Notes under the pieces: model-generated
What the model was told of the DNA's origin: nothing
The model's input: only the letters and a program-made list of their open reading frames with translations
Database searches by the model: none
Shown: positions 5,800 through 14,490 of the stretch, piece by piece
Numbering within the stretch: position 1 is the first letter of the stretch
How the letters are laid out: each line of letters opens with the position of its first letter
Source: Mycolicibacterium sp. GF69
GTDB taxonomy: Bacteria > Actinomycetota > Actinomycetes > Mycobacteriales > Mycobacteriaceae
DNA length: 35,496 nt
Assembly: GCF_003284965.1 (NCBI RefSeq)
Contig: NZ_QMEW01000040.1
Span: 1 to 35,496 of the forward strand
Direction of reading: 5' to 3'
Program-made: the position numbers and the translations under genes

Positions 5800-7242
5800 C
5801 TACGTGTCCACGGTGAAGGCATGCTCGTACCCTTGCGGGCCGAGGTGTTCGTATACGAGTGTCGTCGGAACGCGGTTCCAGTGGTGTCCCATGAGTACGG
5901 CCAGTCCGAGCGGTCCGATCAGGAACAGGTGCAATCTCTCGGCGCTGGCGTGGTTGCGAGCGAGGTCGCGGATGGTGACGGCGAGGCTGTTGGCTGCCAC
6001 GGGTGTCGTCACGGCGCTGGGGCCCGTTCCTGTCGCTGGCGTGGCGGTGAGGATCGTCTCGACGGGCAACGCGTTCTGCAGTATCCATTCGGTCGCCTGG
6101 CTGGCTGCGTTGGCGGCCACGTTGACGATGAGCGCGATGTCAGAGCCCTGGCCGATGCGGTTTTCGCTCACGTCGAGGTCGAAAAGCACTGTGGCAACGT
6201 CACTGGTCCACAGTTGGTCGTTTTGGCGGATGCCGACCTCGTAGCGCATGACCCGCAGCAGTTCAGCGCCGAGTAGGAAACCGGTTGCTTGACGCATGTG
6301 CCCCGTCGCCAAAATGCGACGGCAACTGCCGAGTTGCGCTGGCACGGTGGCGATCTCAGCAGCAAGATCAGCCCACGTATGGGGCGCAGCTGGGGCAACA
6401 CGGTGCGAGGGCTTTTCTCCGGCGATGCGCTCTACCCAGTCGATGCTGACGGCAGCTTGATCGGCGAGGTCATCGTGCTTGATGGTCGCGATCGACACTG
6501 TGGTCCATGGTGAGCCGACCTGTAGAGCCAGCGTAGTGATGGCTTTGTTGATGTCTGCCAGGTCAAGTCGGCGGTGCCCGGCGATAACCTGCTGGGAGAC
6601 CCACTTCGTACCTTGATCGACTGCATTGTCGTCCGATCGCAGGCCGTTGGCGGTCATTAGCAGGGCGACCTCGTCGCGTAGACGTTCGTATTCGTAGGCG
6701 ATATCGAAGTGGAGGTCATCTAACAGAGCCATCAACCCGAGTTCGTCGGTGCCTGCGGCCGTTGCCCATGCTGCTCGCGCTTTCCCGCGCTCTGAGGTCG
6801 GTCCATCTTGGGCGGCGCGGGGGACCAGTCTGCCGTCGCGACCATCTCGATCTTTCAGCAGGACGTCGGTGGGATCGTGAGGGCGGTTTGTGGCGAACCG
6901 CATTTCGACGGGATCGCCGTTGGCGGTAAGGGTGCCGTGTGTCGTCGCGAACTTTTTGAGAATGCCCCTTTCGTCCAGGTAGGGCAGCCCGACCGAAATA
7001 CGGTTGTCGACAGCGTATTTAACCTGTGTGTACACGTGCGGGGTGCGCTGGCGGTATCGCACGACGTCGTCGCCATTGCCTACGCCCGGTTCCTCGACAC
7101 CAATAGCGATCGTGGGGTTGTTGGTGTTCTTTGTCAGGTCGTGGTGCAGCGCTTCCATGCACGCCCGCCAGACGTGCAGCCACTGGTATTCGTCTCCGGT
7201 GATTCGGACGCCGGTTGCGCTAGGCATTTCGTTGCCGGTCAT
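5800..7242 (-). CDS. cap4: CBASS effector: PD-(D/E)xK-like nuclease fused to SAVED domain (Cap4-like)
   Basis: The product is 480 residues. The C-terminal part (about 305-478) is a SAVED domain, the CARF-related sensor for cyclic oligonucleotides. It starts at RRILATGHMRQATGF, has the IRQNDQLWTSD segment, and ends with LHLFLIGPLGLAVLMGHHWN followed by PTTLVYEH. The N-terminus looks like a restriction-type nuclease: GVEEPG (48-53), DD (58-59) and QVK (73-75) can form an E/D...QxK site, as in the DUF4297 nuclease of Cap4. The middle (about 80-300) has no motif I recognise. In Cap4 systems the second messenger binds SAVED and drives oligomerisation, which switches on DNA cleavage in the infected cell. 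The start overlaps the cap3 stop (ATGA). It is the last gene of the operon. SAVED is certain; the nuclease class is inferred. Confidence 0.87.
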   Translation of the reverse strand: MTGNEMPSATGVRITGDEYQWLHVWRACMEALHHDLTKNTNNPTIAIGVEEPGVGNGDDVVRYRQRTPHVYTQVKYAVDNRISVGLPYLDERGILKKFATTHGTLTANGDPVEMRFATNRPHDPTDVLLKDRDGRDGRLVPRAAQDGPTSERGKARAAWATAAGTDELGLMALLDDLHFDIAYEYERLRDEVALLMTANGLRSDDNAVDQGTKWVSQQVIAGHRRLDLADINKAITTLALQVGSPWTTVSIATIKHDDLADQAAVSIDWVERIAGEKPSHRVAPAAPHTWADLAAEIATVPAQLGSCRRILATGHMRQATGFLLGAELLRVMRYEVGIRQNDQLWTSDVATVLFDLDVSENRIGQGSDIALIVNVAANAASQATEWILQNALPVETILTATPATGTGPSAVTTPVAANSLAVTIRDLARNHASAERLHLFLIGPLGLAVLMGHHWNRVPTTLVYEHLGPQGYEHAFTVDT

Positions 7243-7784
7243 GCAGGGCCTCCTGGCAGGTCCGTCTTGGGTGTGTGAGGGCCATTCGTGTGTTGATCGC
7301 CGTGGACGGTGCGTGGTGTCAGCCCGGGAAGTCCGCCCGTCAGTGTGACGGTGCAGGCACGGGGGATCAGGGTGACGATGCGTCGGGCATCGAGGGTGTA
7401 ACCGTGACCGGTTCTGCGGACCACGATTTGGGTTGGATTGGGTTGCAGTGGCATTTTGATCGAGATCAAGGCCAGCGATGCGAGATCAGTGCGGCTGTGG
7501 CCCACGTCGTGGGGGTGACTGTGCCAGTCACCCAGGTATCCCAGTCGGTGATCGGCCGTTCGTGCCCTGAGCACGGCGGGGTGGTCGGTCCCGCCGGGGA
7601 TGCGGTAGTGGGATCGGCCCCGGTCTGCCGTAGGGATTTCGATGGCGGTGATCACCCATGGATGCCCGTCTTGGTAGACGCCGACCACGATCCCGCCCGT
7701 TTCGTCCGGGTGTGCCTGTGCGGCAGCGGTTGTCATGGTGGTGTGGGCGGCCTCTGTGAGCCACAGTCGTGTACTGGTGTTCAC
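7239..7784 (-). CDS. cap3: Cap3, JAB/JAMM-family isopeptidase of CBASS
   Basis: The product is 181 residues. The open frame extends to 7982, but the GTG at 7784 overlaps the cap2 stop (GTGA) and gives the proper family length. The zinc metalloprotease signature is complete: Glu28 in DETGG, then His88-Ser-His90-Pro, Ser97 and Asp100 (DWHSHPHDVGHSRTD). In type II CBASS, Cap3 is a deubiquitinase-like enzyme that removes the conjugate made on the CD-NTase by Cap2 and so tunes its activity. Its place between cap2 and the effector, with overlapping stops and starts on both sides, shows one translationally coupled operon. The C-terminal 30 residues are low-complexity. Confidence 0.92.
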   Translation of the reverse strand: MNTSTRLWLTEAAHTTMTTAAAQAHPDETGGIVVGVYQDGHPWVITAIEIPTADRGRSHYRIPGGTDHPAVLRARTADHRLGYLGDWHSHPHDVGHSRTDLASLALISIKMPLQPNPTQIVVRRTGHGYTLDARRIVTLIPRACTVTLTGGLPGLTPRTVHGDQHTNGPHTPKTDLPGGPA

Positions 7785-9358
7785 TTGCGCTCCGACGGGG
7801 TGGTGTCTCGGGGATCGATGATGCCGATACGGTGAAATGGTGGGTTCATCGGGCTGAGCACAGTGATGCGTTCGTCGGGTCGCTGCCGCCGAGCCGTCAG
7901 CTCGTCGATGGCGGCGGCAGCGGTATCGGCCGCTGCAGTGAGGACCGCGGTGGGCGGGGCGTTGTTCACGGGTGCGGTGCATCCGAGTTCGAGGAAACCA
8001 GCCTGAGACGGACCGTCGACCTCGGTATCAGGTGGTAGTGCGAAAAAGCGTGGGTCGGCCAGCCGTGCCGCGATCGGGGTGTCGCCTACGGTTTGTCGCT
8101 GCACCCGGACCAATGCGCCGTGGTGGAACAGTGCTCCCACGATGAGCGGTACGCCGCGGCGCCGACATGTGTCAGCGAGTGCGGCGGTCAGGGGCAGAAC
8201 CCCGGTGCAATCGATGACCAGATCGACTTCGGCGACGTGGGCGCCCAGACGGACTGGGTCGTAGGGTAGGTCGTCGTGGCCGGTCACCCGGGTCCAGGGG
8301 GCATGCTGCTCGATGGCGGCCCTGACGGCGACGGTTTTGGGGTATCCGACGAAGTGGCGGGTGCTGACGTGGCGAACAACGTTGGAGCTGGTGAGAAAGT
8401 CACTGTCGTACACGTAGAGGGTGCTTACGCCGCTGGAGGCAACGGCGATCGCGACGTGTCCGCCGACAGATCCGGCGCCGGCGATCAGAACCGTCTTGTC
8501 GGCGAGCAGATCGGCATCAGGACCTGCGCGTCGACGCAGTGCCTGCTCGTCGTTGGGGGTCGCAGCCAGCGCTGCCGTATGCAGGGTGTCACCGGCGCCG
8601 GTAAAGCTGACCACGACGGCGTCGTGGTCAGCATCGTGGCGGGGCCAGGCCAATGCGATGAAGTCGTGGCCGCCGCTGGGCTGCGGGAATGTTTTCTCTG
8701 ATCGTGCCGCGAGTCCACGTTCGAGGTTTCTGCGTTGGCGGCGCTTCAGTGCCGCTCGAACATCGTCGGGTGTGCGCGGAGGGTCGGCCAGTTGGTCGAG
8801 CAGGTAGAACGCCCCCGTGAGCACTGGCTTGCCGATGTTTCGCGGGTCTGGTGGGTTGCCGGTGCCGATGAGCAGTGACTTTCCCTGGACCGTGCCGAAT
8901 ACCTCGGCTGTGTACCCGGGTGTGCCGCCGACGATCAGGTCGTGCAGCGGCAGTTCGGCTCGGTAGTAGCTCACCTCGTCGTAGAGGCAATACCCGTCGA
9001 GTGCGCGGTCCTCGGGGTTGAAACCGTTCTTGGCTGCGGCGGCCCACTGGTCGAGGCGGTCCCAAAGTCCTTGTAGTTCACGGCCATTGATCTGGGCCGG
9101 ATCGTCTTCGGCCCACAGGCAGATGGTGCCCTGCGAGGCGTGCCCGGTGCGCAGGCCGGGGACAACGACGTGAGCGTAGCGCAGTGGCCACCCGGGATAG
9201 AACTGGATTCGCATGTAGGTTGCGTCGGTGTGTGCGCGCAGACTCGGCCGAATTGGCCCCGTCCAGCACGGCGTGTCGTGGTCTCCATTGGGAGAGAATC
9301 CGGCGTTGACCAGGTCCGAACAGAACCGATCAAATGCGGCGTCGTCGTAGGTATCCAA
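7781..9358 (-). CDS. cap2: Cap2, E2-E1 fusion ubiquitin-transfer-like enzyme of CBASS
   Basis: The product is 525 residues from a TTG at 9358, 8 bp after the cdn stop. The N-terminal E2-like domain has its candidate catalytic cysteine in GTICLW (Cys80). The C-terminal half is a ThiF/E1 adenylation domain with the nucleotide loop GAGSVGG (294-300), an aspartate-containing YVYDSD strand end (Asp318-Asp320), and the E1 catalytic cysteine in LELGCTAPVNN (Cys460). In type II CBASS, Cap2 charges the C-terminal carboxyl of the CD-NTase and attaches it to target molecules, priming second-messenger synthesis. In keeping with this, the gene directly follows the CD-NTase gene. Both cysteines and the ATP site are present, so it looks active. 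Confidence 0.92.
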   Translation of the reverse strand: MDTYDDAAFDRFCSDLVNAGFSPNGDHDTPCWTGPIRPSLRAHTDATYMRIQFYPGWPLRYAHVVVPGLRTGHASQGTICLWAEDDPAQINGRELQGLWDRLDQWAAAAKNGFNPEDRALDGYCLYDEVSYYRAELPLHDLIVGGTPGYTAEVFGTVQGKSLLIGTGNPPDPRNIGKPVLTGAFYLLDQLADPPRTPDDVRAALKRRQRRNLERGLAARSEKTFPQPSGGHDFIALAWPRHDADHDAVVVSFTGAGDTLHTAALAATPNDEQALRRRAGPDADLLADKTVLIAGAGSVGGHVAIAVASSGVSTLYVYDSDFLTSSNVVRHVSTRHFVGYPKTVAVRAAIEQHAPWTRVTGHDDLPYDPVRLGAHVAEVDLVIDCTGVLPLTAALADTCRRRGVPLIVGALFHHGALVRVQRQTVGDTPIAARLADPRFFALPPDTEVDGPSQAGFLELGCTAPVNNAPPTAVLTAAADTAAAAIDELTARRQRPDERITVLSPMNPPFHRIGIIDPRDTTPSERK

Positions 9359-9366
9359 CAGCCTGC

Positions 9367-10446
9367 TCAGCGGCGAGCTTCGAGACGCGAGAGGGGCGTG
9401 GCGAAGCCACGCGGCTGATTGCTGCCCAGCGCGCCCACCGCGGTGACGGCCCCGATCGGGAATCCGGCCGCATCACACCCGTCGGGCAGCGGAAGGATTT
9501 GCCCCCGGTCATTTGTGCCCAGGATGTCGCGCCATAGCTTCGCTGCGCGGCACCGATCCGAGTTGAGCGCCGCGCGGGCCTCACCGGCCAGACGCTCGAA
9601 GGTCTGCCCGGCCGATCTCCATTGCCACGGATCCAGAGCAGGTTTCAGCGGCGTACCGAGCACCGGGTCGGCCAGACCGTCGTCGGCACAATCGATCAAC
9701 CTAGCGCCGACGTGTTCCATCGTGGCGGCCAGCAGCTCGGCGTAGGTGGTTCCGGTGACCAGCTGTTCATTCCACACGTAGTACGCGGCGACCTCGATGA
9801 ACAGGCCGCCGGGGCGCTGCCCGCCGAGGTGAACGTGGCGGACCTGACGGAGCAGCCGCACGATGTGCCGGTAGGCGTTATCGCCGCCGACCGTCGGACT
9901 CCACGCGGCCGTGGCTAGCGCATCGGTATCTTTGGCGAACTGCACCGGATTGGTCTTGATCCAGCGGCCCTCGTCATTGTTCCATTGGTCGCGGTCACGG
10001 TTGGGGATGGCCCAGTGCTCACCCCAGGGCACGGCCGGCACTGCGTCGATGGCGAACGCGTCATCGCTGAAGTGGCCCTCGGGCTCGGGGAACTCGATCT
10101 TGAGCGACCGCGCTTGAGGGGTGATGCGCCCGCCAGGAACTTCACCCTTCACGCCGTATTCGTCAACGAGCACGCGCTCGACAGCGTTGTAGATCTTCTC
10201 CGGGCTGTGGCGCACCGACAGCTTGGTGCAGCGCAGGAAGACATCGACGTCCTTGCCGGGATATCGAGCGGTCAAGCGCGCGTACGAGCCGATGAGCCGG
10301 GTGTCAATGCCCCAGTCTTTCAGCTCGGCATCGGCCTCAAGCAAGTTGCGCACCTCGGTGTGTGCGTCGATAGCGCGGTCGCGCTTGTCGCCGTGGATGC
10401 TGACGTTGCGTACCGCTTGGGCGAACTCGGTATCGAGTGCCTCCAT
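9367..10446 (-). CDS. cdn: CBASS CD-NTase (cGAS/DncV-like nucleotidyltransferase)
   Basis: The product is 359 residues. The frame extends upstream to 10650, but the ATG at 10446 with AGGAG 4 bases before it fits the family N-terminus. The polymerase-beta-like active site is intact: GS at 53-54 (LIGSYARLT), paired aspartates Asp66 and Asp68 (GKDVDVF) and a third, Asp134, in FAIDAVPA. CD-NTases join nucleotides into cyclic di- or trinucleotides after phage sensing; SAVED effectors bind such products. The exact product and clade cannot be read from the sequence. The C-terminus ends in Arg-Arg rather than an obvious glycine-type tail, which matters because Cap2 acts on the CD-NTase C-terminus. 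It is the first gene of a four-gene CBASS operon. Confidence 0.92.
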   Translation of the reverse strand: MEALDTEFAQAVRNVSIHGDKRDRAIDAHTEVRNLLEADAELKDWGIDTRLIGSYARLTARYPGKDVDVFLRCTKLSVRHSPEKIYNAVERVLVDEYGVKGEVPGGRITPQARSLKIEFPEPEGHFSDDAFAIDAVPAVPWGEHWAIPNRDRDQWNNDEGRWIKTNPVQFAKDTDALATAAWSPTVGGDNAYRHIVRLLRQVRHVHLGGQRPGGLFIEVAAYYVWNEQLVTGTTYAELLAATMEHVGARLIDCADDGLADPVLGTPLKPALDPWQWRSAGQTFERLAGEARAALNSDRCRAAKLWRDILGTNDRGQILPLPDGCDAAGFPIGAVTAVGALGSNQPRGFATPLSRLEARR

Positions 10447-10941
10447 GTTGCTCCTGCGGGTATGTCGAATTCGATGGTTCAAAGGCGCTGCCGGCGGGAG
10501 CATGCGCGGATGCGCCACGTCGTGAACACCTGGTTGCTGCGTGCGCCGACACAGCGGCGGCGGGTGACGCGGGTGAATATTGGCTGTGACACAGTCGCTC
10601 CATCCGCCAAGATGTTCGAATGCGAATCGTACCGGCGGGGTCCGACACAACTGACATTTGTGTCAATCATCGGCGTGGTCGTCCCGCTCGGGCCGGGTGA
10701 CGTGGGCCCGGACTCAGAGCGGGGCCAGGGGCACGATAGCGACGGCGAACTCCTTGCCATGGAGCACTGTGTCGACGACCGGCCACGCGTGCTCCGATCT
10801 TCACCGTCACGCCGCCGGTGACGTCGGCCGAACCGGCGATGGTGCGGAGGACATCGCCATAACCGTCGCCCATTGCTGGCGCGCCACGGCGGCCGCAGAA
10901 ATCCGACCAATGTCCGAGATCCCCGGCTACCGTGGTGATGC
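10447..10941. other. Divergent intergenic region between CBASS and DISARM
   Basis: This 495-bp gap separates the first genes of the two operons and must carry both promoters. It contains the inverted repeat at 10644-10664. For DISARM, a -10-like TACCGT at 10928-10933 lies 8 bases before the GTG at 10942, so drmD may be leaderless. No regulator gene (such as capW or capH) is present next to either operon. The open frames in this gap look like shadows. Confidence 0.5.
10644..10664. promoter_or_regulatory. Inverted repeat upstream of the CBASS operon
   Basis: GACACAA at 10644-10650 and TTGTGTC at 10658-10664 are perfect reverse complements with a 7-base spacer. Bases 10661-10666 read TTGACA on the minus strand, a consensus -35 box for transcription towards the CD-NTase gene, so the right arm and the -35 overlap. 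A matching -10 box at 17 bp is not obvious. It may be an operator of the CBASS promoter. Confidence 0.4.
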
Positions 10942-13900
10942 GTGGGGGAGACACCGCGGGAAGAAGCGGACCATCTGTCGCCTGGTCAACGCTCAACAAT
11001 CCGTCGAGCGGTGCAACAAGCGGTCGATGAACATGGCATTGAGTGGGCAATGCGCAACACCTGCGCCCAGCTCGAAGCTAAGTACGGCATTTCCTACGAC
11101 ACCATCGAGTACCTGCTCCATGACGAGTTGCCGGCGGTGTTGCCCGAGGACCTGCTGACTTCGGGCCAGCGGAGCAAGATCCGACGGGATTTCAGCGCTG
11201 CGACCTCCACTACCGACCCCACCCGCGGACACACCGCCGCCGCCGAAATGGTCAAGCGAGCCGCCGAGCACTTCGGAGTGTCCGAAGACACCATCCGCGC
11301 CGTTGTCGGTATCGACGGCGATACTGTTCGGCCAACGCCACCACCCGGAGGACCACCTGTGCCTGTAGCTGCCCCTTCCCTGCCCGAGCCCGGTCAGGTT
11401 GTTGAGGTGCGCGGTTCGACGTGGGCGGTCGCCAACGTTCAAGCTCAGGGTCTACCACTCAGCCCAGCTGACGACGCAGCCGCGAAGCTGAATCACGTCG
11501 TCGACCTGCAGTCACTCGACGAGGATCGCCTCGGTGAACAGCTGTCGGTGATCTGGGAGCTAGAGGTCGGCAAAACCGTCACCCCACCGCAAGGATTGCC
11601 CGAGCACGTCAACCCAGAGGGCTTCGACGATCCTGTCACCTTGGCCGGCTTCATCGACGCGATGCGCTGGGGCGCGGTCACCTCGGCAGATCCGAACCGC
11701 TACCAGGCGCCCTTCTGGTCCGGTGTCACCGTGGAGGCCTATCAGCTCGAACCACTGCGCCGGGCGTTGACCAGCCCGCGAACCAACCTGCTGCTGGCCG
11801 ACGACGTCGGGCTGGGCAAGACCATCGAAGCCGGCCTTGTGGTGCAGGAGCTGTTCCTGCGGCACCGTGCCCGCACCGCGGTGATCGTGTGCCCGCCGAG
11901 TCTGGCGTTGAAGTGGCAGGACGAGATGCGAGACAAGTTCGGCCTGCAGTTCGTCATCGTCAACAGCGAACTGATGGCCGAGGTGCGCCGCACCCACGGT
12001 CTGCACGCCAACCCGTTTCAGCTGTATCCGCGGGTGATCGTGTCCATGGCGTGGCTGCCGCAAGTGCGCTGCCAGCGCTTGCTGCGCGACGTCTACGCCC
12101 AGGCCAAGAACCCCAAGCTGGGCAAGCGGTTCGCCTTCGACATGCTCATCGTCGATGAAGCCCACCACGTCGCCCCGTCGAGCCCCTCAACCATTGCCGG
12201 CGGACGCGGCTACTCGGTGGACACCCAACGAACCGTCGCGGTTCGCCAACTCGCCGACACGTGCGAGCACCGCCTGTTCCTGAGCGCCACCCCGCACAAC
12301 GGCTACCCGGAATCGTTCACCGCGCTGATGGAGATGATCGACCCCCGCCGCTTCTCCCGCGGCGCGCTGCTGGATCCCACCGCGCTCAAGGACGTGACGG
12401 TGCGCCGCCTCAAGCGCGACCTCACGGGGAAAGGGTTCAAGGACCGCGAGGTCAAGATCCTCGACTTCACGCCCGAAGACAGCGAACAGGAAATGTTCTC
12501 GCTTCTCGATGACATCGTCACCCGCAGTGCCAAGCAGAACGGCACCAAACCGGGCGGCGACATCGTCACCATGCTGCTCAAGAAGCGGTTCCTATCCAGC
12601 CCGTTCGCCTTCGGGATGACGATTAGTCACTACCGCGACGCGCGCGCCGGGCGGGGGTTACGTGCAGATGACTATGACGACATCTTCGGAGAAGGCCAGG
12701 CCGACGAGGAAGAAGGTCTGTGGGAGCACGACGAGGCCGAGCGGCTGCGCGAGTCCAAGGCCTCCGATCCACTGAGTGCCGCCGAACCCGATCAGCTGGA
12801 GAAACTCGCCGACTGGGGCATGAGCTACGAAAGCCGGCCCGACTCACGGCTAGAGCGGCTACTCACCTTCCTCGACGCGGTCTGCCGACCCGACGGCACC
12901 CACTGGACCAATGAGCGGGTCGTGGTGTTTACCGAGTACGCCCACACGCTCGGCTGGCTGCAACGAGTACTGGCTCAGCGCGGCTACGCCGACCGGCTAG
13001 CTGTCATCGAGGGTGCGACCCCCACCGAGGACCGCGAGTACATCCGGTCGCAGTTCACTGCCGACCCGACCGAGGAACCGGTGCGGGTGCTGCTGGCCAC
13101 CGATGCCGCCGGCGAAGGTATCGATTTGCAGAACCACTGCCACCGGCTGGTGAACTTCGACATCCCGTTCAATCCATCGCGACTCGAACAGCGCATCGGC
13201 CGCATCGACCGCTACGGTCAGACCGAAACACCCGAGGTGTTTCACTTCGTGCCCGACGACAGATCCTCCACCTACGCCACCGACGCGAACTTCATGGCCC
13301 GCATCGCCCGCAAGATCGCCCAGGTCGAGGTGGACCTAGGATCGGCCAACCAGGTGATCGGTGACGAGATCCAGGAGCACTTCGCCCGCCGCAAACCCGT
13401 CAAACGCAAACCCAAGGGCCTCGACGGCAATCAGGTGATCCAGGAAGCCTTGGCCGGCGGCATCGAACTCAACACCCGGCTCACCGAGCTGGAACGTGGC
13501 TACGACGCCTCACGGGCCGATCTGCACCTGGAACCGCAAAACCTGCGTCGCGTGGTCGACACCGCGCTTCGGATCAACCACCAGCTTCCACTGGAACCAA
13601 TCGGCGACGCCGACACCGACGCCGAAGTGTTCGCGATGCCTCCGTTGAGCCCGGCCTGGCAGGACACCCTCAAGGGCTTGGCTACCCGGCTGAAACCCGA
13701 AGTGCTGCGCCCGATCACATTCGACCCGGACGCTGCCGAAGGGCGCAGTGATCTGGTGTACGTGCACCTGGGACATCCGATCGTGCAGAAAGCGCAACGG
13801 CTGCTGCGCCGCTCGCTGTGGAGTGTCGATTCCACCCTGAACCGAGTCACCGCGGTGGTGATCGACGACACGGCCGAATCATTCGTGGCGGCGGTGACCC

Positions 13901-14490
13901 GCATGGTGCTCGTCGGCCGCGGTGGAGTGCGGCTGCACGAGGAGGTATTTCTGGTCGGTGTGCGTCTACGCGGCCGCCGCGCGATGGCCGAGGAGAAAGC
14001 CGAACACGCCCTTGATCATGCCCTGGACGGGGAGAGTCTGACGCTGGCCAGCCGCCGGGTCCGCGACGAGCTGTGTGACATCTGGAATGCGCCGGACGCG
14101 CCGCTGCGCGCTCGGCTGGAGGAGTCTATGCATGCTCGCGCCGACCGTCGACACGCCCGGGTGCTGGAGCAGCTGGACAAACGCCGGGCCGCTGACATCC
14201 AGCGGGCGCGTGACATTTTCTCGGCATTCCGAACCAACCTGCGGGAATCACTGGATCTGTTGCGCAGCAAGGAAGCCGAAGCCGAAGCCATGTTGTGGGC
14301 CGACGAGCAGCAGAAGCAGTGGCGCCGCGACATCGACTCGATGGAGCGTCGTCTCGACGAACTCGACGACGAGGAGACCCGCGAGATCGCGGCTATCGCC
14401 GACCGCTACGCCGACGTCAAACCCCATACCACCGCCGCCGCGGTGGTGTTCGCCCTCACTCCCGAGGACGCGAGAGGAGGGCTGCGCTGA
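10942..14490 (+). CDS. drmD: DrmD, SNF2-like helicase of class 1 DISARM
   Basis: The product is 1182 residues from a GTG at 10942. It is a superfamily 2 ATPase of the SNF2 type. The Walker A region LADDVGLGKT lies at about 284-293, the Walker B box VDEAHH at about 404-409, and FLSATPHN (motif III) soon after. The C-terminal helicase motifs V and VI lie at about 718-760, with ATDAAGEGID and EQRIGRIDRYGQ. About 110 N-terminal residues (STIRRAVQQAVDEHG ... RSKIRRDF) contain two repeats that look like helix-turn-helix or DNA-binding segments. The C-terminal third is helical and charge-rich with probable coiled coil. DrmD marks class 1 DISARM, where it stands first. The stop shares one base with the next start (TGATG), so the operon is coupled. 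Confidence 0.9.
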   Translation: MGETPREEADHLSPGQRSTIRRAVQQAVDEHGIEWAMRNTCAQLEAKYGISYDTIEYLLHDELPAVLPEDLLTSGQRSKIRRDFSAATSTTDPTRGHTAAAEMVKRAAEHFGVSEDTIRAVVGIDGDTVRPTPPPGGPPVPVAAPSLPEPGQVVEVRGSTWAVANVQAQGLPLSPADDAAAKLNHVVDLQSLDEDRLGEQLSVIWELEVGKTVTPPQGLPEHVNPEGFDDPVTLAGFIDAMRWGAVTSADPNRYQAPFWSGVTVEAYQLEPLRRALTSPRTNLLLADDVGLGKTIEAGLVVQELFLRHRARTAVIVCPPSLALKWQDEMRDKFGLQFVIVNSELMAEVRRTHGLHANPFQLYPRVIVSMAWLPQVRCQRLLRDVYAQAKNPKLGKRFAFDMLIVDEAHHVAPSSPSTIAGGRGYSVDTQRTVAVRQLADTCEHRLFLSATPHNGYPESFTALMEMIDPRRFSRGALLDPTALKDVTVRRLKRDLTGKGFKDREVKILDFTPEDSEQEMFSLLDDIVTRSAKQNGTKPGGDIVTMLLKKRFLSSPFAFGMTISHYRDARAGRGLRADDYDDIFGEGQADEEEGLWEHDEAERLRESKASDPLSAAEPDQLEKLADWGMSYESRPDSRLERLLTFLDAVCRPDGTHWTNERVVVFTEYAHTLGWLQRVLAQRGYADRLAVIEGATPTEDREYIRSQFTADPTEEPVRVLLATDAAGEGIDLQNHCHRLVNFDIPFNPSRLEQRIGRIDRYGQTETPEVFHFVPDDRSSTYATDANFMARIARKIAQVEVDLGSANQVIGDEIQEHFARRKPVKRKPKGLDGNQVIQEALAGGIELNTRLTELERGYDASRADLHLEPQNLRRVVDTALRINHQLPLEPIGDADTDAEVFAMPPLSPAWQDTLKGLATRLKPEVLRPITFDPDAAEGRSDLVYVHLGHPIVQKAQRLLRRSLWSVDSTLNRVTAVVIDDTAESFVAAVTRMVLVGRGGVRLHEEVFLVGVRLRGRRAMAEEKAEHALDHALDGESLTLASRRVRDELCDIWNAPDAPLRARLEESMHARADRRHARVLEQLDKRRAADIQRARDIFSAFRTNLRESLDLLRSKEAEAEAMLWADEQQKQWRRDIDSMERRLDELDDEETREIAAIADRYADVKPHTTAAAVVFALTPEDARGGLR

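Noticed and set aside
9985..10821. Plus-strand frame of 278 codons crossing the CD-NTase gene and intergenic region
   Set aside because: It is antisense to the CD-NTase, whose catalytic motifs are clear, and has no family-like sequence.
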